DNA from: an uncultured Clostridium sp.
GTDB taxonomy: Bacteria; Bacillota; Clostridia; Oscillospirales; Oscillospiraceae
Reading direction: 5' to 3'
Assembly: GCA_904420465.1 (NCBI GenBank)
Contig: CAJFVL010000013.1
Location: forward strand, 1 to 33,539
DNA: 33,539 bases
Both the position numbers and the translations under genes were made by a program. Under the pieces are notes generated by a model. It was given only the letters and a program-made list of their open reading frames with translations, did not search any database and was not told where the DNA came from. Shown in pieces: positions 8,757-16,378 of the stretch. Each line of letters starts with the position of its first letter. Position 1 is the first letter of the stretch.

Positions 8757-8939
8757 TTGGATATTAAACTCACAGAAAAAGAGGCGATTGCTTTATATAG
8801 AATTATCCTGCGCTGGGACGAAACTAATTTGATTACAACACAGGATACGGAAGAACAGCAATTACTTTGGGATTTACACTGTATATTGGAGAAAGAACTG
8901 GAGCCAGTAAATGATGACATTACTTATAGGCTTGTCTAA
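8757..8939 (+). CDS. Small hypothetical protein, AT-rich, probably acquired
   Basis: The 60-residue product is acidic and helical (DIKLTEKEAIALYRIILRWD and LLWDLHCILEKELEPVND). I do not recognise it. The start is TTG at 8757, supported by a strong AAAGGAGG site 6 bases upstream and an extended -10 promoter. Codon use is AT-rich, unlike the GC-rich genes on both sides, and it lies in a segment flanked by two similar terminators, so it probably came in with an accessory element. A short helical product of this kind could be a regulatory or element-maintenance protein, but nothing in the sequence establishes that. Good signals make it likely to be translated. Confidence 0.6.
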   Translation: MDIKLTEKEAIALYRIILRWDETNLITTQDTEEQQLLWDLHCILEKELEPVNDDITYRLV

Positions 8940-9165
8940 AAGTGTTATGGAGGTAAACTTAAGTGATGTTACTGATGATATAGCGTAGTTCAGAAGTAAA
9001 TTCCAGGCTATCGGGAAGATAGCAGTCCCGGTCGGGGCCGTCAATGGTCAAGATGAACGGCGCACCTTTGTGCGCTGCCATTGACTGTCCCGCCCGGCCC
9101 TGCTCCGCAGCTAAAGCAAGTGTATCCTGGCCGAAACCCTTTCTCTTTGGGAATAGTTGAAAGCT
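8940..9165. other. Structured accessory spacer, no supported gene
   Basis: This stretch has no convincing ORF. It contains a large imperfect hairpin: GTCAATGG at 9040-9047 pairs with CCATTGAC at 9078-9085, with GCGCA/TGCGC nested inside and a partly matched extension outward (about 9034-9091). On the minus strand a frame reads ILTIDGPDRDCYLPDSLEF and then continues to 8959 without belonging to a family I can name. The mixture of AT-rich and GC-rich DNA suggests a decayed mobile-element remnant. Confidence 0.4.
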
Positions 9166-9208
9166 GTAACCCCGCGGAGGCCTGATTACAGGCTCTGCGG
9201 GGCTTTTT
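9166..9208 (+). terminator. Intrinsic terminator closing the accessory segment
   Basis: An imperfect GC-rich stem (about 9168-9182 against 9190-9203) with a short ATTA loop runs into CTTTTTGC. The right arm GGCTCTGCGGGGCTTTTTGC (9191-9210) nearly repeats that of the guaA terminator at 8531-8549. Confidence 0.8.
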
Positions 9209-9287
9209 GCACGCCCCGCGGGGAGATCCGTGCCCCTCTTTTTGAAAACGCGGGCTGCTTCAGAACGGAAGAGGACACTGAATTGCC

Positions 9288-9316
9288 TTGCGGTGTGGGA
9301 CGAAACATGATACAAT
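9288..9316 (+). promoter_or_regulatory. Promoter of the GH25 muramidase gene
   Basis: TTGCGG (9288-9293), a 17-bp spacer and TACAAT (9311-9316) lie about 55 bases before the chosen start. Confidence 0.65.
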
Positions 9317-9370
9317 CAACCAAAAAGCGACAGGATGCGTCTGAATACCCGGCCGGCGCACCGGAGGAGA

Positions 9371-10321
9371 ATGGAGCGTGGTGGCGCGATGGAGGACCGG
9401 ATGGACCCGCGGCGGCCTGAGGGTGGGACAGAGTACCCCCGTCCCAGGCGCAGGAGGGGCGGCGGAGGCTGGAAGGGGAAGCTGCCCCTGCTTCTTGCGG
9501 CGGCGGCCCTGGCGGTGGCCTGCTTCAGCTTGTACTTGACCCTTTCCAATGACCGGGAGGAGCCGGCGGAGCCGGAACCGGAGACCTTTTTGTATGGGGA
9601 CCGGCGGCTGGAGGTGCTGGAAGGCGTGCCCCTGAATCAATATGACCCCGCAGCCTTCACGCTGGAGGAGTCGGGGCGGGTGAGCTATCAGGGGGATGAG
9701 GTGTCCGTGCGTTCGGGCGTCGACGTCTCGGTCCACCAGGGGGAGATCGACTGGCAGGCGGTGGCGGCGGACGGCGTGGATTTTGCCATGATCCGACTGG
9801 GCTACCGGGGCTATACCCAGGGAGGCCTGAATCTGGATAACTGTTTTCAGCAGAACATGCAGGGGGCGCTGGAGGCGGGGCTGGATGTGGGAGTTTACTT
9901 CTTTTCCCAGGCCATCTCCGAGGAGGAGGCGCGGGAGGAAGCCGATTTTGTGCTTCAGGCACTGGAGGCGTATGATCTGAGCGGCCCCGTGGCCTTTGAC
10001 TGGGAGTTTATCACGCCGGGAAACGGGGCCAGGACAGATGGAATGGACGGCGAGACCCTGACCCGCTGTGCCCTGGCCTTCTGCGGCCGGGTACAGGAGG
10101 CGGGGTTTCAGCCCCTGATTTATTTCAACAAAAACCTGGGCTATTTAACCTACGATCTGTCCCAGCTGACGGAGTATCCTTTCTGGCTGGCCGAGTACGA
10201 CAGTGTGCCCGAGTTTTACTACCATTTCGGCCTGTGGCAGTACAGCAACCAGGGAGCGGTGGCCGGAATCCAGGGGAACGTGGACCTGAATCTGGAGCTG
10301 CGCTGGAAGCAGAAGGAGTAG
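9371..10321 (+). CDS. Membrane-anchored glycoside hydrolase family 25 muramidase
   Basis: GH25 enzymes cleave the beta-1,4 bond between N-acetylmuramic acid and N-acetylglucosamine in peptidoglycan. After an Arg/Pro/Gly-rich cytoplasmic tail (about residues 1-36), a single membrane anchor (about 37-58) and a linker, the GH25 barrel starts near residue 115 with GVDVSVHQGEIDW. The proposed catalytic acids are present: the Asp of DVS and the acidic pair in VAFDWEF. YFFSQAISEEEA, YFNKNLGY and LWQYSNQGAVAGIQGNVDLN complete the fold. The active domain should face the cell wall. Start choice is uncertain: ATG 9371 has GGAGGA very close (3 bases), while ATG 9335 and 9389 are in frame. It is a single-gene unit with its own promoter and terminator. 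A role in wall remodelling is more likely than phage lysis because no phage genes lie nearby. Confidence 0.93.
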   Translation: MERGGAMEDRMDPRRPEGGTEYPRPRRRRGGGGWKGKLPLLLAAAALAVACFSLYLTLSNDREEPAEPEPETFLYGDRRLEVLEGVPLNQYDPAAFTLEESGRVSYQGDEVSVRSGVDVSVHQGEIDWQAVAADGVDFAMIRLGYRGYTQGGLNLDNCFQQNMQGALEAGLDVGVYFFSQAISEEEAREEADFVLQALEAYDLSGPVAFDWEFITPGNGARTDGMDGETLTRCALAFCGRVQEAGFQPLIYFNKNLGYLTYDLSQLTEYPFWLAEYDSVPEFYYHFGLWQYSNQGAVAGIQGNVDLNLELRWKQKE

Positions 10322-10322
10322 G

Positions 10323-10362
10323 AAAAGGCCGGTTCAGTTTAGGAAACTGGACCGGCTTTTCG
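10323..10362 (+). terminator. Intrinsic terminator of the muramidase gene
   Basis: AAAAGGCCGGTTCAGTTT pairs almost perfectly with AAACTGGACCGGCTTTT across a 3-base loop, starting just after the stop codon. Confidence 0.9.
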
Positions 10363-10381
10363 TTTCAAAAGGAGCTGCGCG

Positions 10382-11467
10382 TCAGAGAGCCAGAATTTCG
10401 TCTCCAATGGACTGAGCCATCTGGTCGGCCAGGGAGAAGTCCACCCAGGGGTTGTAGACAGCCTCCAGGTCATCATGCATGGCCTTGGCCTGGGCCAGGG
10501 AGATTACCGCCTCCTCCTCCACGGCGGCGGCGACCTTCCGGGCAAAGCGCAGCCTGGGACGGCTGCGGCGCAGCAGCTCTCGGTCGGCGGCCGCGTCCAG
10601 CCGGATTCGTCGGTAGGGGTCGCCGGGGAAGGGAAGGGCCGGAGAGGAGGAGAGAAAGGCCAGCCCCAGCTGGGGAATGAGAAGGTGGGCGAGACGGTCG
10701 GGAGCCATGGGGTCCGGGCAGGCTACCACGTCAAAGCCGGCAGCGGCGGCGCCGGCCAGCAGGGGGGAGAGCAGCTCGTGGGCCAGACCATAGCCGTCTG
10801 ACAGCTCATAGATTCGATCACATTGGGCCAGGGCCGTGCCGTACAGGCACAGCCGCCCCCTGTGGGTGACGGCGCCCAGGAAGCGCTGCTTCACCCGCCC
10901 TGGAAGCGCGGCGTCCCTTCTGCGGCCCAGCTCCCGGGCCAGGATTCCCCGGGCCCGCTTGGCCAGCTTTTCAGACAAGGAATCGGTGAGCAGGGTGGTG
11001 CGGATGTCCTCCGCAATGCTGGCCGAGGCGTCCAGACAGCGGTAGGCCCGCTGATAGCAGCCCTTGTAGCCGGACATGCAGGACATGATTTCCTCCCGCA
11101 GGGGAAACAGGGCGGCCGTGTTGTAGCAGAGTCCCATATTCACATAGCGCTCCACTGCCCCGGGATATTTGGGCTCCACCACATGGGGCGCTGTCCCGTC
11201 CACCAGGGCCACCTTCAGCTGGGGCAGCACCAGGGCGTCCAGCGAGGCCGGGTCCCCGGAGCACAGGATGTACTCGGTTTCCAGTCCCTCCAGCTCCATG
11301 CGGGCGCCGATGCGGCGCATCAGGGTGGATTTGCCGCAGCCGGGTCCCCCCTTGAGGATGTAGATGGCTCTGGCCTCCGCCGGGGGCAGCAGCTCGCTGT
11401 AGAGGGAATAGAAGCCAGAGGGGGCGTTGGCCCCGAGGAAATATTCAATATGAGGTAAAGCAGACAT
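10382..11467 (-). CDS. P-loop ATPase of the PRK06851 type
   Basis: This 361-residue protein carries a clear Walker A motif, GGPGCGKST, at residues 40-48, following FLGANAPSGFYSLYSELL, which is typical of the PRK06851 group of P-loop proteins found in spore-forming Firmicutes. Its biochemical role is unknown to me. The C-terminal half repeats the layout (FLGAVTHRGRLCLYG... then GFDVVACPDPM), but at the place where I expect a second P-loop the sequence is SDGYGLAHELL, so only the first nucleotide site looks functional. That comparison is from memory of the family. No signal peptide or membrane segment is seen. The start is ATG 11467 with GGAGGG 6 bases upstream. It is divergent from the zinc transporter operon and has no obvious partner gene. 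Confidence 0.75.
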   Translation of the reverse strand: MSALPHIEYFLGANAPSGFYSLYSELLPPAEARAIYILKGGPGCGKSTLMRRIGARMELEGLETEYILCSGDPASLDALVLPQLKVALVDGTAPHVVEPKYPGAVERYVNMGLCYNTAALFPLREEIMSCMSGYKGCYQRAYRCLDASASIAEDIRTTLLTDSLSEKLAKRARGILARELGRRRDAALPGRVKQRFLGAVTHRGRLCLYGTALAQCDRIYELSDGYGLAHELLSPLLAGAAAAGFDVVACPDPMAPDRLAHLLIPQLGLAFLSSSPALPFPGDPYRRIRLDAAADRELLRRSRPRLRFARKVAAAVEEEAVISLAQAKAMHDDLEAVYNPWVDFSLADQMAQSIGDEILAL

Positions 11468-11548
11468 AGACAACCCTCCGTATCAACTGGTCTGTACCCC
11501 AGACTATGCCGGCGTTTCTCCCTTGGTGCGGGGGGAGAAAAGGAGAGA

Positions 11549-11577
11549 TTTACAAGCGGAGGAAAATGCGGTATACT
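11549..11577 (+). promoter_or_regulatory. Promoter of the znuACB operon
   Basis: TTTACA (11549-11554), a 17-bp spacer and TATACT (11572-11577) lie about 55 bases before znuA. I could not identify a Zur-type palindrome with confidence. Confidence 0.7.
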
Positions 11578-11632
11578 GGCTTAGAACCGTCTCCGCAGGC
11601 GGGCGGTGCACCCTGAGAACCCGAGGTATGAT

Positions 11633-12595
11633 ATGAGAAAGACCATTTGCTTTGTGCTGGCGGCGCTGCTTCTGCTGCCTGGCCTGTCCGGCTGCGGGAC
11701 GGGAAAGGAGAGCGCGCCCCGGCTGACCGTTGTGGCCGCAACTTACCCCATATATCTTTTTGCATGTGCGGTAACCGGCGGAGTGGAGGGTGTGGAGGTG
11801 GAGCGGCTGAATACCGGCTCGGTCAGCTGCCTTCATGATTACACCTTGTCGGTGGACGACATGAAGAAACTGGAGAGAGCCGACGTGATCGCCCTGAATG
11901 GAGCGGGGCTGGAGGATTTTATGGAGGATGCCCTGGCCTCCTCCCGGGCTGCGGTGGTGGACTGCTCCGCCGGGGTTGAGCTGCTGGAGAACCTGTCCCA
12001 CTCCCATGAGGAGGGGGACGAGGGCGGCCACGACCATGGACACTGGGACCCGCATTACTGGATGGCTCCGGACAACGCTGCCATCATGGTGGAGAACCTC
12101 CAGGCGGGCATGTCGCAGGCCGACCCGGACCATCAGGAGCAGTATCAGAACAACGCGCTGGACGCTGCGGACCGGCTGCAGGACTTCAGCGTCTTGGCCA
12201 GGGAAACGCTTGCTGCGTCGTTGAAGGAGGGCGGCGTGGAGGTAGGGGGTCTCATCACCTTCCACGACGGCTTTCAATACTTTGCCCAGGCCTTTGACCT
12301 GCCTCTGCTGGCCGCCATCGAGGAGGAGGCTGGCAGCGAGGCCAGCGCTAAAGAGATTGTTGAGATCACCGGCCTGGTGGAGGAGTATCAGCTGCCCGTT
12401 ATCTTCACCGAGGTCAACGGCTCCGACGCCACCGCCCGGGCGATCTCCCGGGAGACGGGGTGCGCTGTCTCCCAACTGACCATGGTGATGGACGGTCCGG
12501 AGGATGGAGGGGTGGACGCATACTGTGACGGGATGATGTCCAACATTGCAGCCATCGTCAACGGCTTTGCGGGAGAGGAGGTGGTTGCCCCGTGA
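11633..12595 (+). CDS. znuA: Zinc-type ABC transporter substrate-binding lipoprotein
   Basis: The 320-residue protein is a cluster A-I metal-binding lipoprotein. It starts with a signal peptide and lipobox (LPGLSGCG), so it is anchored on the outer face of the membrane. The fold keeps VVAATYPIYLFACAV, the LHDYTLSVDDMKKLERADV block with a metal-ligand His, a His-rich loop (HSHEEGDEGGHDHGHW) and the DPHYWMAPDN block. The His/Asp-rich loop is typical of zinc binders rather than manganese binders, but the substrate is inferred. The start at ATG 11633 is chosen because it gives a compact signal peptide; an upstream in-frame GTG at 11606 would add nine residues. Its stop overlaps the GTG start of the ATPase gene by four bases. 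Confidence 0.93.
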   Translation: MRKTICFVLAALLLLPGLSGCGTGKESAPRLTVVAATYPIYLFACAVTGGVEGVEVERLNTGSVSCLHDYTLSVDDMKKLERADVIALNGAGLEDFMEDALASSRAAVVDCSAGVELLENLSHSHEEGDEGGHDHGHWDPHYWMAPDNAAIMVENLQAGMSQADPDHQEQYQNNALDAADRLQDFSVLARETLAASLKEGGVEVGGLITFHDGFQYFAQAFDLPLLAAIEEEAGSEASAKEIVEITGLVEEYQLPVIFTEVNGSDATARAISRETGCAVSQLTMVMDGPEDGGVDAYCDGMMSNIAAIVNGFAGEEVVAP

Positions 12596-13395
12596 GAAAG
12601 ATGAAGCATGGCATCATGTCCGGCGGCTGCGGGGACGCCTGCTGCCTGAAGCTGGAGGGAGTCTCCGTCCACATCCAGGGGGAGGAGATCCTGGAGGATG
12701 TGTCCTTCCACCTCCACTGCGGGGAGATTACCGCCCTGATCGGGCCCAACGGAGCGGGCAAGTCCACTCTGTTCCGCAGCATCCTGGGCCAGCTCCACTA
12801 TGGGGGGAACATCACCTTTTCCCCGGTGGGGGGGCCGGCCATCCGGCTGGCCGACGGGACGGTCATGGGGGGGAGCCGCCCCCTCATCGGCTATGTGCCC
12901 CAGTCCCCCAGCTTCGACCGGGGGGACCCGGTGTCGGTGCTGGACTTCTTTACAGCGGCCACCGCCAAATGGCCGGTGTGCCTGCCCATCCCCCAGCGGT
13001 ACCGGGAGCGGTGCCGCCGCAGCCTGGACCGGGTCCACGGGGGCGACCTGCTGGATAGGCCCATGGGGGGGCTGTCGGGCGGCCAGCTCCAGCGGGTGCT
13101 GCTGGCCCTGGCCCTGGAGCCGGTGCCCCACATCCTGATCCTGGATGAACCTCTTTCCGGAGTGGATGTGGAGGGGGAGCACCAGCTGCTGGATATGCTG
13201 GACGAGCTGCGCACCGAGTATGACCTGTCCATCCTGCTCTCCACCCACGACTTTGCCACTCTGGGGCAGTTTGCCGACAAGGTGATCCTGCTCAACAAGC
13301 GGGTGCTGAAGGCAGGGCCGCCGGAAGAGGTGCTCTCCTCCCCGGAGTTTTACCAGACCTTCCATCTGCGTATGGGGAAAGGAGGCGGGGCGTGA
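12592..13395 (+). CDS. znuC: Zinc-type ABC transporter ATP-binding protein
   Basis: This 267-residue ATPase powers the metal importer. Walker A (GPNGAGKST), the Q-loop (YVPQSPSF), the ABC signature (LSGGQLQR), Walker B (ILILDEP) and the switch His (STHD) are all present. The Cys-containing N-terminus (SGGCGDACC) is unusual and could bind metal, though that is speculation. The GTG start overlaps the znuA stop (GTGA), with AGGAGG ten bases upstream; ATG 12601 is a less well placed alternative. The stop in turn overlaps the permease start, so all three genes are translationally coupled. Confidence 0.95.
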   Translation: MRKMKHGIMSGGCGDACCLKLEGVSVHIQGEEILEDVSFHLHCGEITALIGPNGAGKSTLFRSILGQLHYGGNITFSPVGGPAIRLADGTVMGGSRPLIGYVPQSPSFDRGDPVSVLDFFTAATAKWPVCLPIPQRYRERCRRSLDRVHGGDLLDRPMGGLSGGQLQRVLLALALEPVPHILILDEPLSGVDVEGEHQLLDMLDELRTEYDLSILLSTHDFATLGQFADKVILLNKRVLKAGPPEEVLSSPEFYQTFHLRMGKGGGA

Positions 13396-14240
13396 TGGAG
13401 CTTTGGTATGCTCTGGTGGACCTGCTGCCCTTTGAGTGGGCGGAGACCGGGTCCATGTACTTTATGAAGAACGCCCTGCTGGCCGTTCTGGTTATTTCCC
13501 CACTGTTCGGAATCTTGTCCACCATGGTGGTCCACAGCCGGATGTCCTTCTTCTCCGACGCCCTGGGCCACTCCGCCTTTACCGGCATGGCCATCGGGGC
13601 CCTGTGCGGCTTTGCCGAGCCCACCTGGGCTGCGGTTGTTTTCGCGGTGATTTTCGCCCTGCTGTTCAACTGGGTGCGCCGCCGCTCCGCCCTGGCCAGC
13701 GACACGGTGATCGGGGTGTTCTCCTCCACCGCCGTGGCCCTGGGCATCCTCATTTCCACCCTGAACGGCCGCTCCTTCACCCGGTTCAACAGCCTGCTCA
13801 TCGGCGACATTCTGTCGGTGGAGCCCGGCAAGATCGGCCTGCTGGCCCTGATTCTGCTGCTGATCTGCGCCCTGTGGGCCCTGTCCTTCAACCAGCTGAT
13901 GCTCTCCGCCGTCCACCCCGCCCTGGCGGACAGCCGGGGAGTGCGGGTGTTCTGGCAGGAGGCGGTGTTCTCGGTGGCCATCGCCGTGGTGGTCACCCTG
14001 TCCATGACCTGGGTGGGCCTGCTGGTCATCAACTCCCTGCTGGTGCTGCCCGGGGCGGCGGCCCGGAATGTGTCACGCAACCTGTTTCAGTATCACCTGG
14101 TTTCCCTGCTGGGGGCGTTGGGGTCCGGAATTGCCGGCCTGATGACCTCCTACTACATCGGCGCCTCGGCGGGCGCCGCCATTACCCTGTATCTGGCGGC
14201 CTGGTTTCTGATCACCTTCCTGCTGCGGAAGCGGGGGTAA
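13395..14240 (+). CDS. znuB: Zinc-type ABC transporter permease
   Basis: This ABC-3 family permease of 281 residues has about eight hydrophobic membrane helices and the family blocks SRMSFFSDALGHSAFTGMAIG and SFTRFNSLLIGDILSV. It forms the membrane channel of the metal importer. ATG 13395 overlaps the znuC stop by one base; a GTG directly before it is also possible, with GGAGGC upstream. The transporter operon ends here: the methyltransferase gene follows after about 40 bases with its own ribosome binding site and may be transcribed by read-through. Confidence 0.94.
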   Translation: MELWYALVDLLPFEWAETGSMYFMKNALLAVLVISPLFGILSTMVVHSRMSFFSDALGHSAFTGMAIGALCGFAEPTWAAVVFAVIFALLFNWVRRRSALASDTVIGVFSSTAVALGILISTLNGRSFTRFNSLLIGDILSVEPGKIGLLALILLLICALWALSFNQLMLSAVHPALADSRGVRVFWQEAVFSVAIAVVVTLSMTWVGLLVINSLLVLPGAAARNVSRNLFQYHLVSLLGALGSGIAGLMTSYYIGASAGAAITLYLAAWFLITFLLRKRG

Positions 14241-14279
14241 GGGAACCGGAGCAAACAATTCAGTGAAGGAGAGCGAGCC

Positions 14280-14912
14280 GTGATCACCAGCAAGGATTTT
14301 TGGAACATGCGGTCCCGGAGCTATGACCAGCAGATGGGTCCGCTGTACGCCCAGGCTTATGAAAAGACGATCCAGCACACCATTCCTTACCTCAGGGAGG
14401 GAGACCAGGTGCTGGACTTTGCCTGCGGAACTGGGATTCTCACCCTGCAGATGGCGCCCCATGTGGCACGGGTGCGGGCCATTGATATTTCGGATGAAAT
14501 GGTGCGGCGGGCTGCGGCAAAGCTGGAGGCCAACGGAGTGGACAACGTGGAGCTGTCCCAGACCGAGCTTTTCGACTCCTGCCTGGAGCCGGAGAGCTAT
14601 GACGTGGTCACCGCGTTCAACGTGCTGTGCTATGTGGATGACCAGAACGAGGTGCTCTCCCGCATCCGGTCCCTGCTCAAGCCGGGCGGGCTGTTTCTGT
14701 CCGCCACCGACTGTCTGGGGGAGCGGCCCACCCGGGTCGGGCTGCAGAAGCTGTGGCGCAGCCGCACCGGGGCCATGCCCTATGTGGCGTTTTACCGCAT
14801 GAAGGGGCTGGAGCAGGCTATCGCCCGGGCGGGCTTTGTGGTGCTGGAGCGGGAGAACCTGTTCCGCGCGCCGCCCAACCTGTTTGTGGCGGCCCGAAAG
14901 GCGGGACGGTAA
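14280..14912 (+). CDS. Class I SAM-dependent methyltransferase
   Basis: The 210-residue protein has a class I methyltransferase fold. Motif I is VLDFACGTGILTL at residues 44-56, an acidic residue ends beta-2 (VRAIDIS), and DVVTAFNVLCYVDD matches the motif IV region, followed by LLKPGGLF. The C-terminal part (YVAFYRMKGLEQAIARAGFVVLERENLF) fits the Methyltransf_11/UbiE-like group acting on small molecules or lipids. The substrate cannot be deduced. GTG 14280 is the start, with AAGGAG about 8 bases upstream. It follows znuB by 39 bases with no terminator between, so it may share the zinc operon's transcript. Confidence 0.85.
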   Translation: MITSKDFWNMRSRSYDQQMGPLYAQAYEKTIQHTIPYLREGDQVLDFACGTGILTLQMAPHVARVRAIDISDEMVRRAAAKLEANGVDNVELSQTELFDSCLEPESYDVVTAFNVLCYVDDQNEVLSRIRSLLKPGGLFLSATDCLGERPTRVGLQKLWRSRTGAMPYVAFYRMKGLEQAIARAGFVVLERENLFRAPPNLFVAARKAGR

Positions 14913-14913
14913 G

Positions 14914-14943
14914 AAAAAACGCCCGCAGCCAAAGCTGCGGGCG
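14914..14943 (-). terminator. Intrinsic terminator of the minus-strand orphan
   Basis: A 10-bp stem CGCCCGCAGC/GCTGCGGGCG around a CAAA loop is followed on the minus strand by TTTTTTCTT. It lies between the two convergent genes and serves the minus-strand gene. Confidence 0.85.
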
Positions 14944-14965
14944 GCCATTAAGATAAAAAGCTGAT

Positions 14966-15379
14966 TCAGCGGTCAATGTCCACCAGGATGTTGTCCGTGC
15001 CGTGCTCTTCAAACTCCGCGATGTAGGCGTCAATACGGCTGGTCAGCTCGGCGTAGTTGCTCTCGTCGATGGGGACGTCATCCATGTCACGGCGGGCCAG
15101 ATCCTCAGCCAGAATGTCGAAAAAGACGTTGTTCTCATACTCCGCGATGGCCTCGTGGATGCCCCCCTCCACAAAGGCGCGGGAGGGCACAATCTCCCCC
15201 TGGTACAGCTCGGCCAAAGAAGGCATACCCTCCAGGGCGGCCCGGCCAAAGACCAGGCTCTCCACCTCGTCATAGTCGGCAAAGCGCTGGTCTCCGCGGG
15301 TGGAGTTCAAAATCCAATTTCCGATATACACCAAGTCCAGCAGCCGGCGGAATTGCTTTTTGCTCAGTTCCAGATTCAT
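14966..15379 (-). CDS. Conserved-looking hypothetical protein, acidic
   Basis: The 137-residue protein is soluble, acidic and predicted mostly helical, with no signal peptide. It opens MNLELSKKQFRRLLDLVYIG and contains NWILNSTRGDQRFADYDEVE, a pattern I have an impression of from other Clostridia but cannot name. The start at 15379 has GAGGAGG upstream. A consensus promoter and a clear terminator frame it as a single-gene unit. No operon partner gives a clue to its role. Confidence 0.75.
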   Translation of the reverse strand: MNLELSKKQFRRLLDLVYIGNWILNSTRGDQRFADYDEVESLVFGRAALEGMPSLAELYQGEIVPSRAFVEGGIHEAIAEYENNVFFDILAEDLARRDMDDVPIDESNYAELTSRIDAYIAEFEEHGTDNILVDIDR

Positions 15380-15424
15380 GAATGTGGCCTCCTCTCCCGG
15401 GCATACAGGATTTGTTCGCTACCT

Positions 15425-15452
15425 ATTATAGCGGATGAACGGGATTTGTCAA
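15425..15452 (-). promoter_or_regulatory. Consensus promoter for the 137-residue orphan
   Basis: On the minus strand, a perfect TTGACA (15452-15447), a 16-bp spacer and a perfect TATAAT (15430-15425) lie about 45 bases before the start codon. Confidence 0.88.
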
Positions 15453-15546
15453 ATGGGGAAAGGCGTACTTTTCTGTGGAAAATCCACCTTGTCTTTCCAT
15501 AAAGCGCGGCGTGCGGCGGTCTGTGCGGGATTTGATGGCTCCGCTC

Positions 15547-15575
15547 TTTACAAAAGCGGCCGGGACGTGTATAAT
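15547..15575 (+). promoter_or_regulatory. Promoter of the DUF1934-argS-NUDIX unit
   Basis: TTTACA (15547-15552), a 17-bp spacer and TATAAT (15570-15575) lie about 58 bases before the DUF1934 start. Confidence 0.85.
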
Positions 15576-15633
15576 AACCCCCGCTGTGGGCGTGGTGCGC
15601 CCGCATAGAAAGCAGAGTCATGGGAGGCAGCCA

Positions 15634-16077
15634 ATGGAAAAGGATGTGGTTATCTCCATCAAGGGGATGCAGCAGTATGAGGACGCCGATCCGGACACCA
15701 TTGAGCTGGTGACGGCAGGCCGCCTGCAGAAGGAGGGTGAGAGCTACACCCTCTCTTACCAGGAAAGTGAGGTCACCGGCCTGGAGGGAACCCTGACCAC
15801 CATTCAGGTGGAAGGGGAGCAGGTCACCCTGATGCGGATGGGCGAGTTCAACGCACAGATGGTGTTTCAGGAGGGGCGGCGCCACCTCTCCATGTACAAT
15901 ACACCTTATGGCGCCATGGCAATCGGGGTGAATACCCGCCGTCTGCTGGCCGATTTGAACGACCAGGGCGGGGACATCGAGATCGACTATGCCATCGAGA
16001 TTGACCACGCCATCGCAGGACGGAATATCTTCCAGATCAAGGTGAAGGAAGCGAATGGCATCAGCCTGAAGCAGTAG
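15634..16077 (+). CDS. DUF1934 (YwiB-like) protein
   Basis: The 147-residue protein matches the DUF1934 beta-barrel family: it begins EKDVVISIKGMQQYEDADPD and ends with an antiparallel-strand region (IEIDYAIEIDHAIAGRNIFQIKVKE). In B. subtilis the relative YwiB is encoded beside argS, and the same order is kept here, but the function is unknown. The start at ATG 15634 is set by GGGAGG 7 bases upstream; the longer open frame upstream runs through the promoter and is rejected. The last 77 bases of the gene (15999-16075) are repeated almost perfectly at 16172-16248, an odd feature discussed under findings. Confidence 0.88.
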   Translation: MEKDVVISIKGMQQYEDADPDTIELVTAGRLQKEGESYTLSYQESEVTGLEGTLTTIQVEGEQVTLMRMGEFNAQMVFQEGRRHLSMYNTPYGAMAIGVNTRRLLADLNDQGGDIEIDYAIEIDHAIAGRNIFQIKVKEANGISLKQ

Positions 16078-16248
16078 TGCGGGGCGGGGTCAATCTCGCC
16101 GCCGCAGGACGGGCTTTGCCCGGCCGAGGACCAAAGAGAGGGGGCCCCACGGCGGCTGGCCGCCGTGGGAGGATTGACCACGCCATCGCAGGACGGAATA
16201 TCTTCCAGATCAAGGTGAAGGAAGCGAACGGCATCAGCCTGAAGCAGT
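15999..16248. repeat. Duplicated 3' end of the DUF1934 gene around a GC-rich insert
   Basis: The gene's terminal 77 bases (15999-16075) recur at 16172-16248, an offset of 173, with a single T-to-C transition. The stop codon differs (TAG in the gene, TGA after the copy). The roughly 96 bases between the copies contain an 11-bp hairpin arm pair (CCCACGGCGGC/GCCGCCGTGGG). Sequences just before and just after the two copies differ, so this is not a simple tandem duplication. Confidence 0.95.
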
Positions 16249-16250
16249 GA

Positions 16251-16343
16251 GGAGTTAGGAGATAGGAATTTATGTGTCCGGCAAAGCCGGACGATTTAAA
16301 ATCGTTTCGCAAAAGGCGAAACACCACAACTTCTCACTCCTAC
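16251..16343. repeat. Palindromic mini-element, copy A
   Basis: The element starts with GGAGTTAGGAGATAGGAATT and ends with the opposite-strand pattern CTCACTCCTACC. Its core holds two hairpins: GTCCGGC/GCCGGAC (16275-16291) and GTTTCGC/GCGAAAC (about 16304-16325). The same layout recurs in copy B at 18764-18922. It lies between DUF1934 and argS and ends about 35 bases before the argS start. Confidence 0.85.
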
Positions 16344-16378
16344 CTCAATATAACGACGTTGAAAAGGACGAGTTGTTT

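Noticed and set aside
9335-10321. The muramidase gene as part of a prophage lysis cassette
   Set aside because: No holin, tail or integrase gene lies nearby, and the protein has an N-terminal membrane anchor with its own promoter and terminator, which fits a cellular wall enzyme better.
15475-15633. Longer N-terminus for the DUF1934 protein
   Set aside because: It would include the promoter at 15547-15575, and the ATG at 15634 has a well placed Shine-Dalgarno site and matches the family start.
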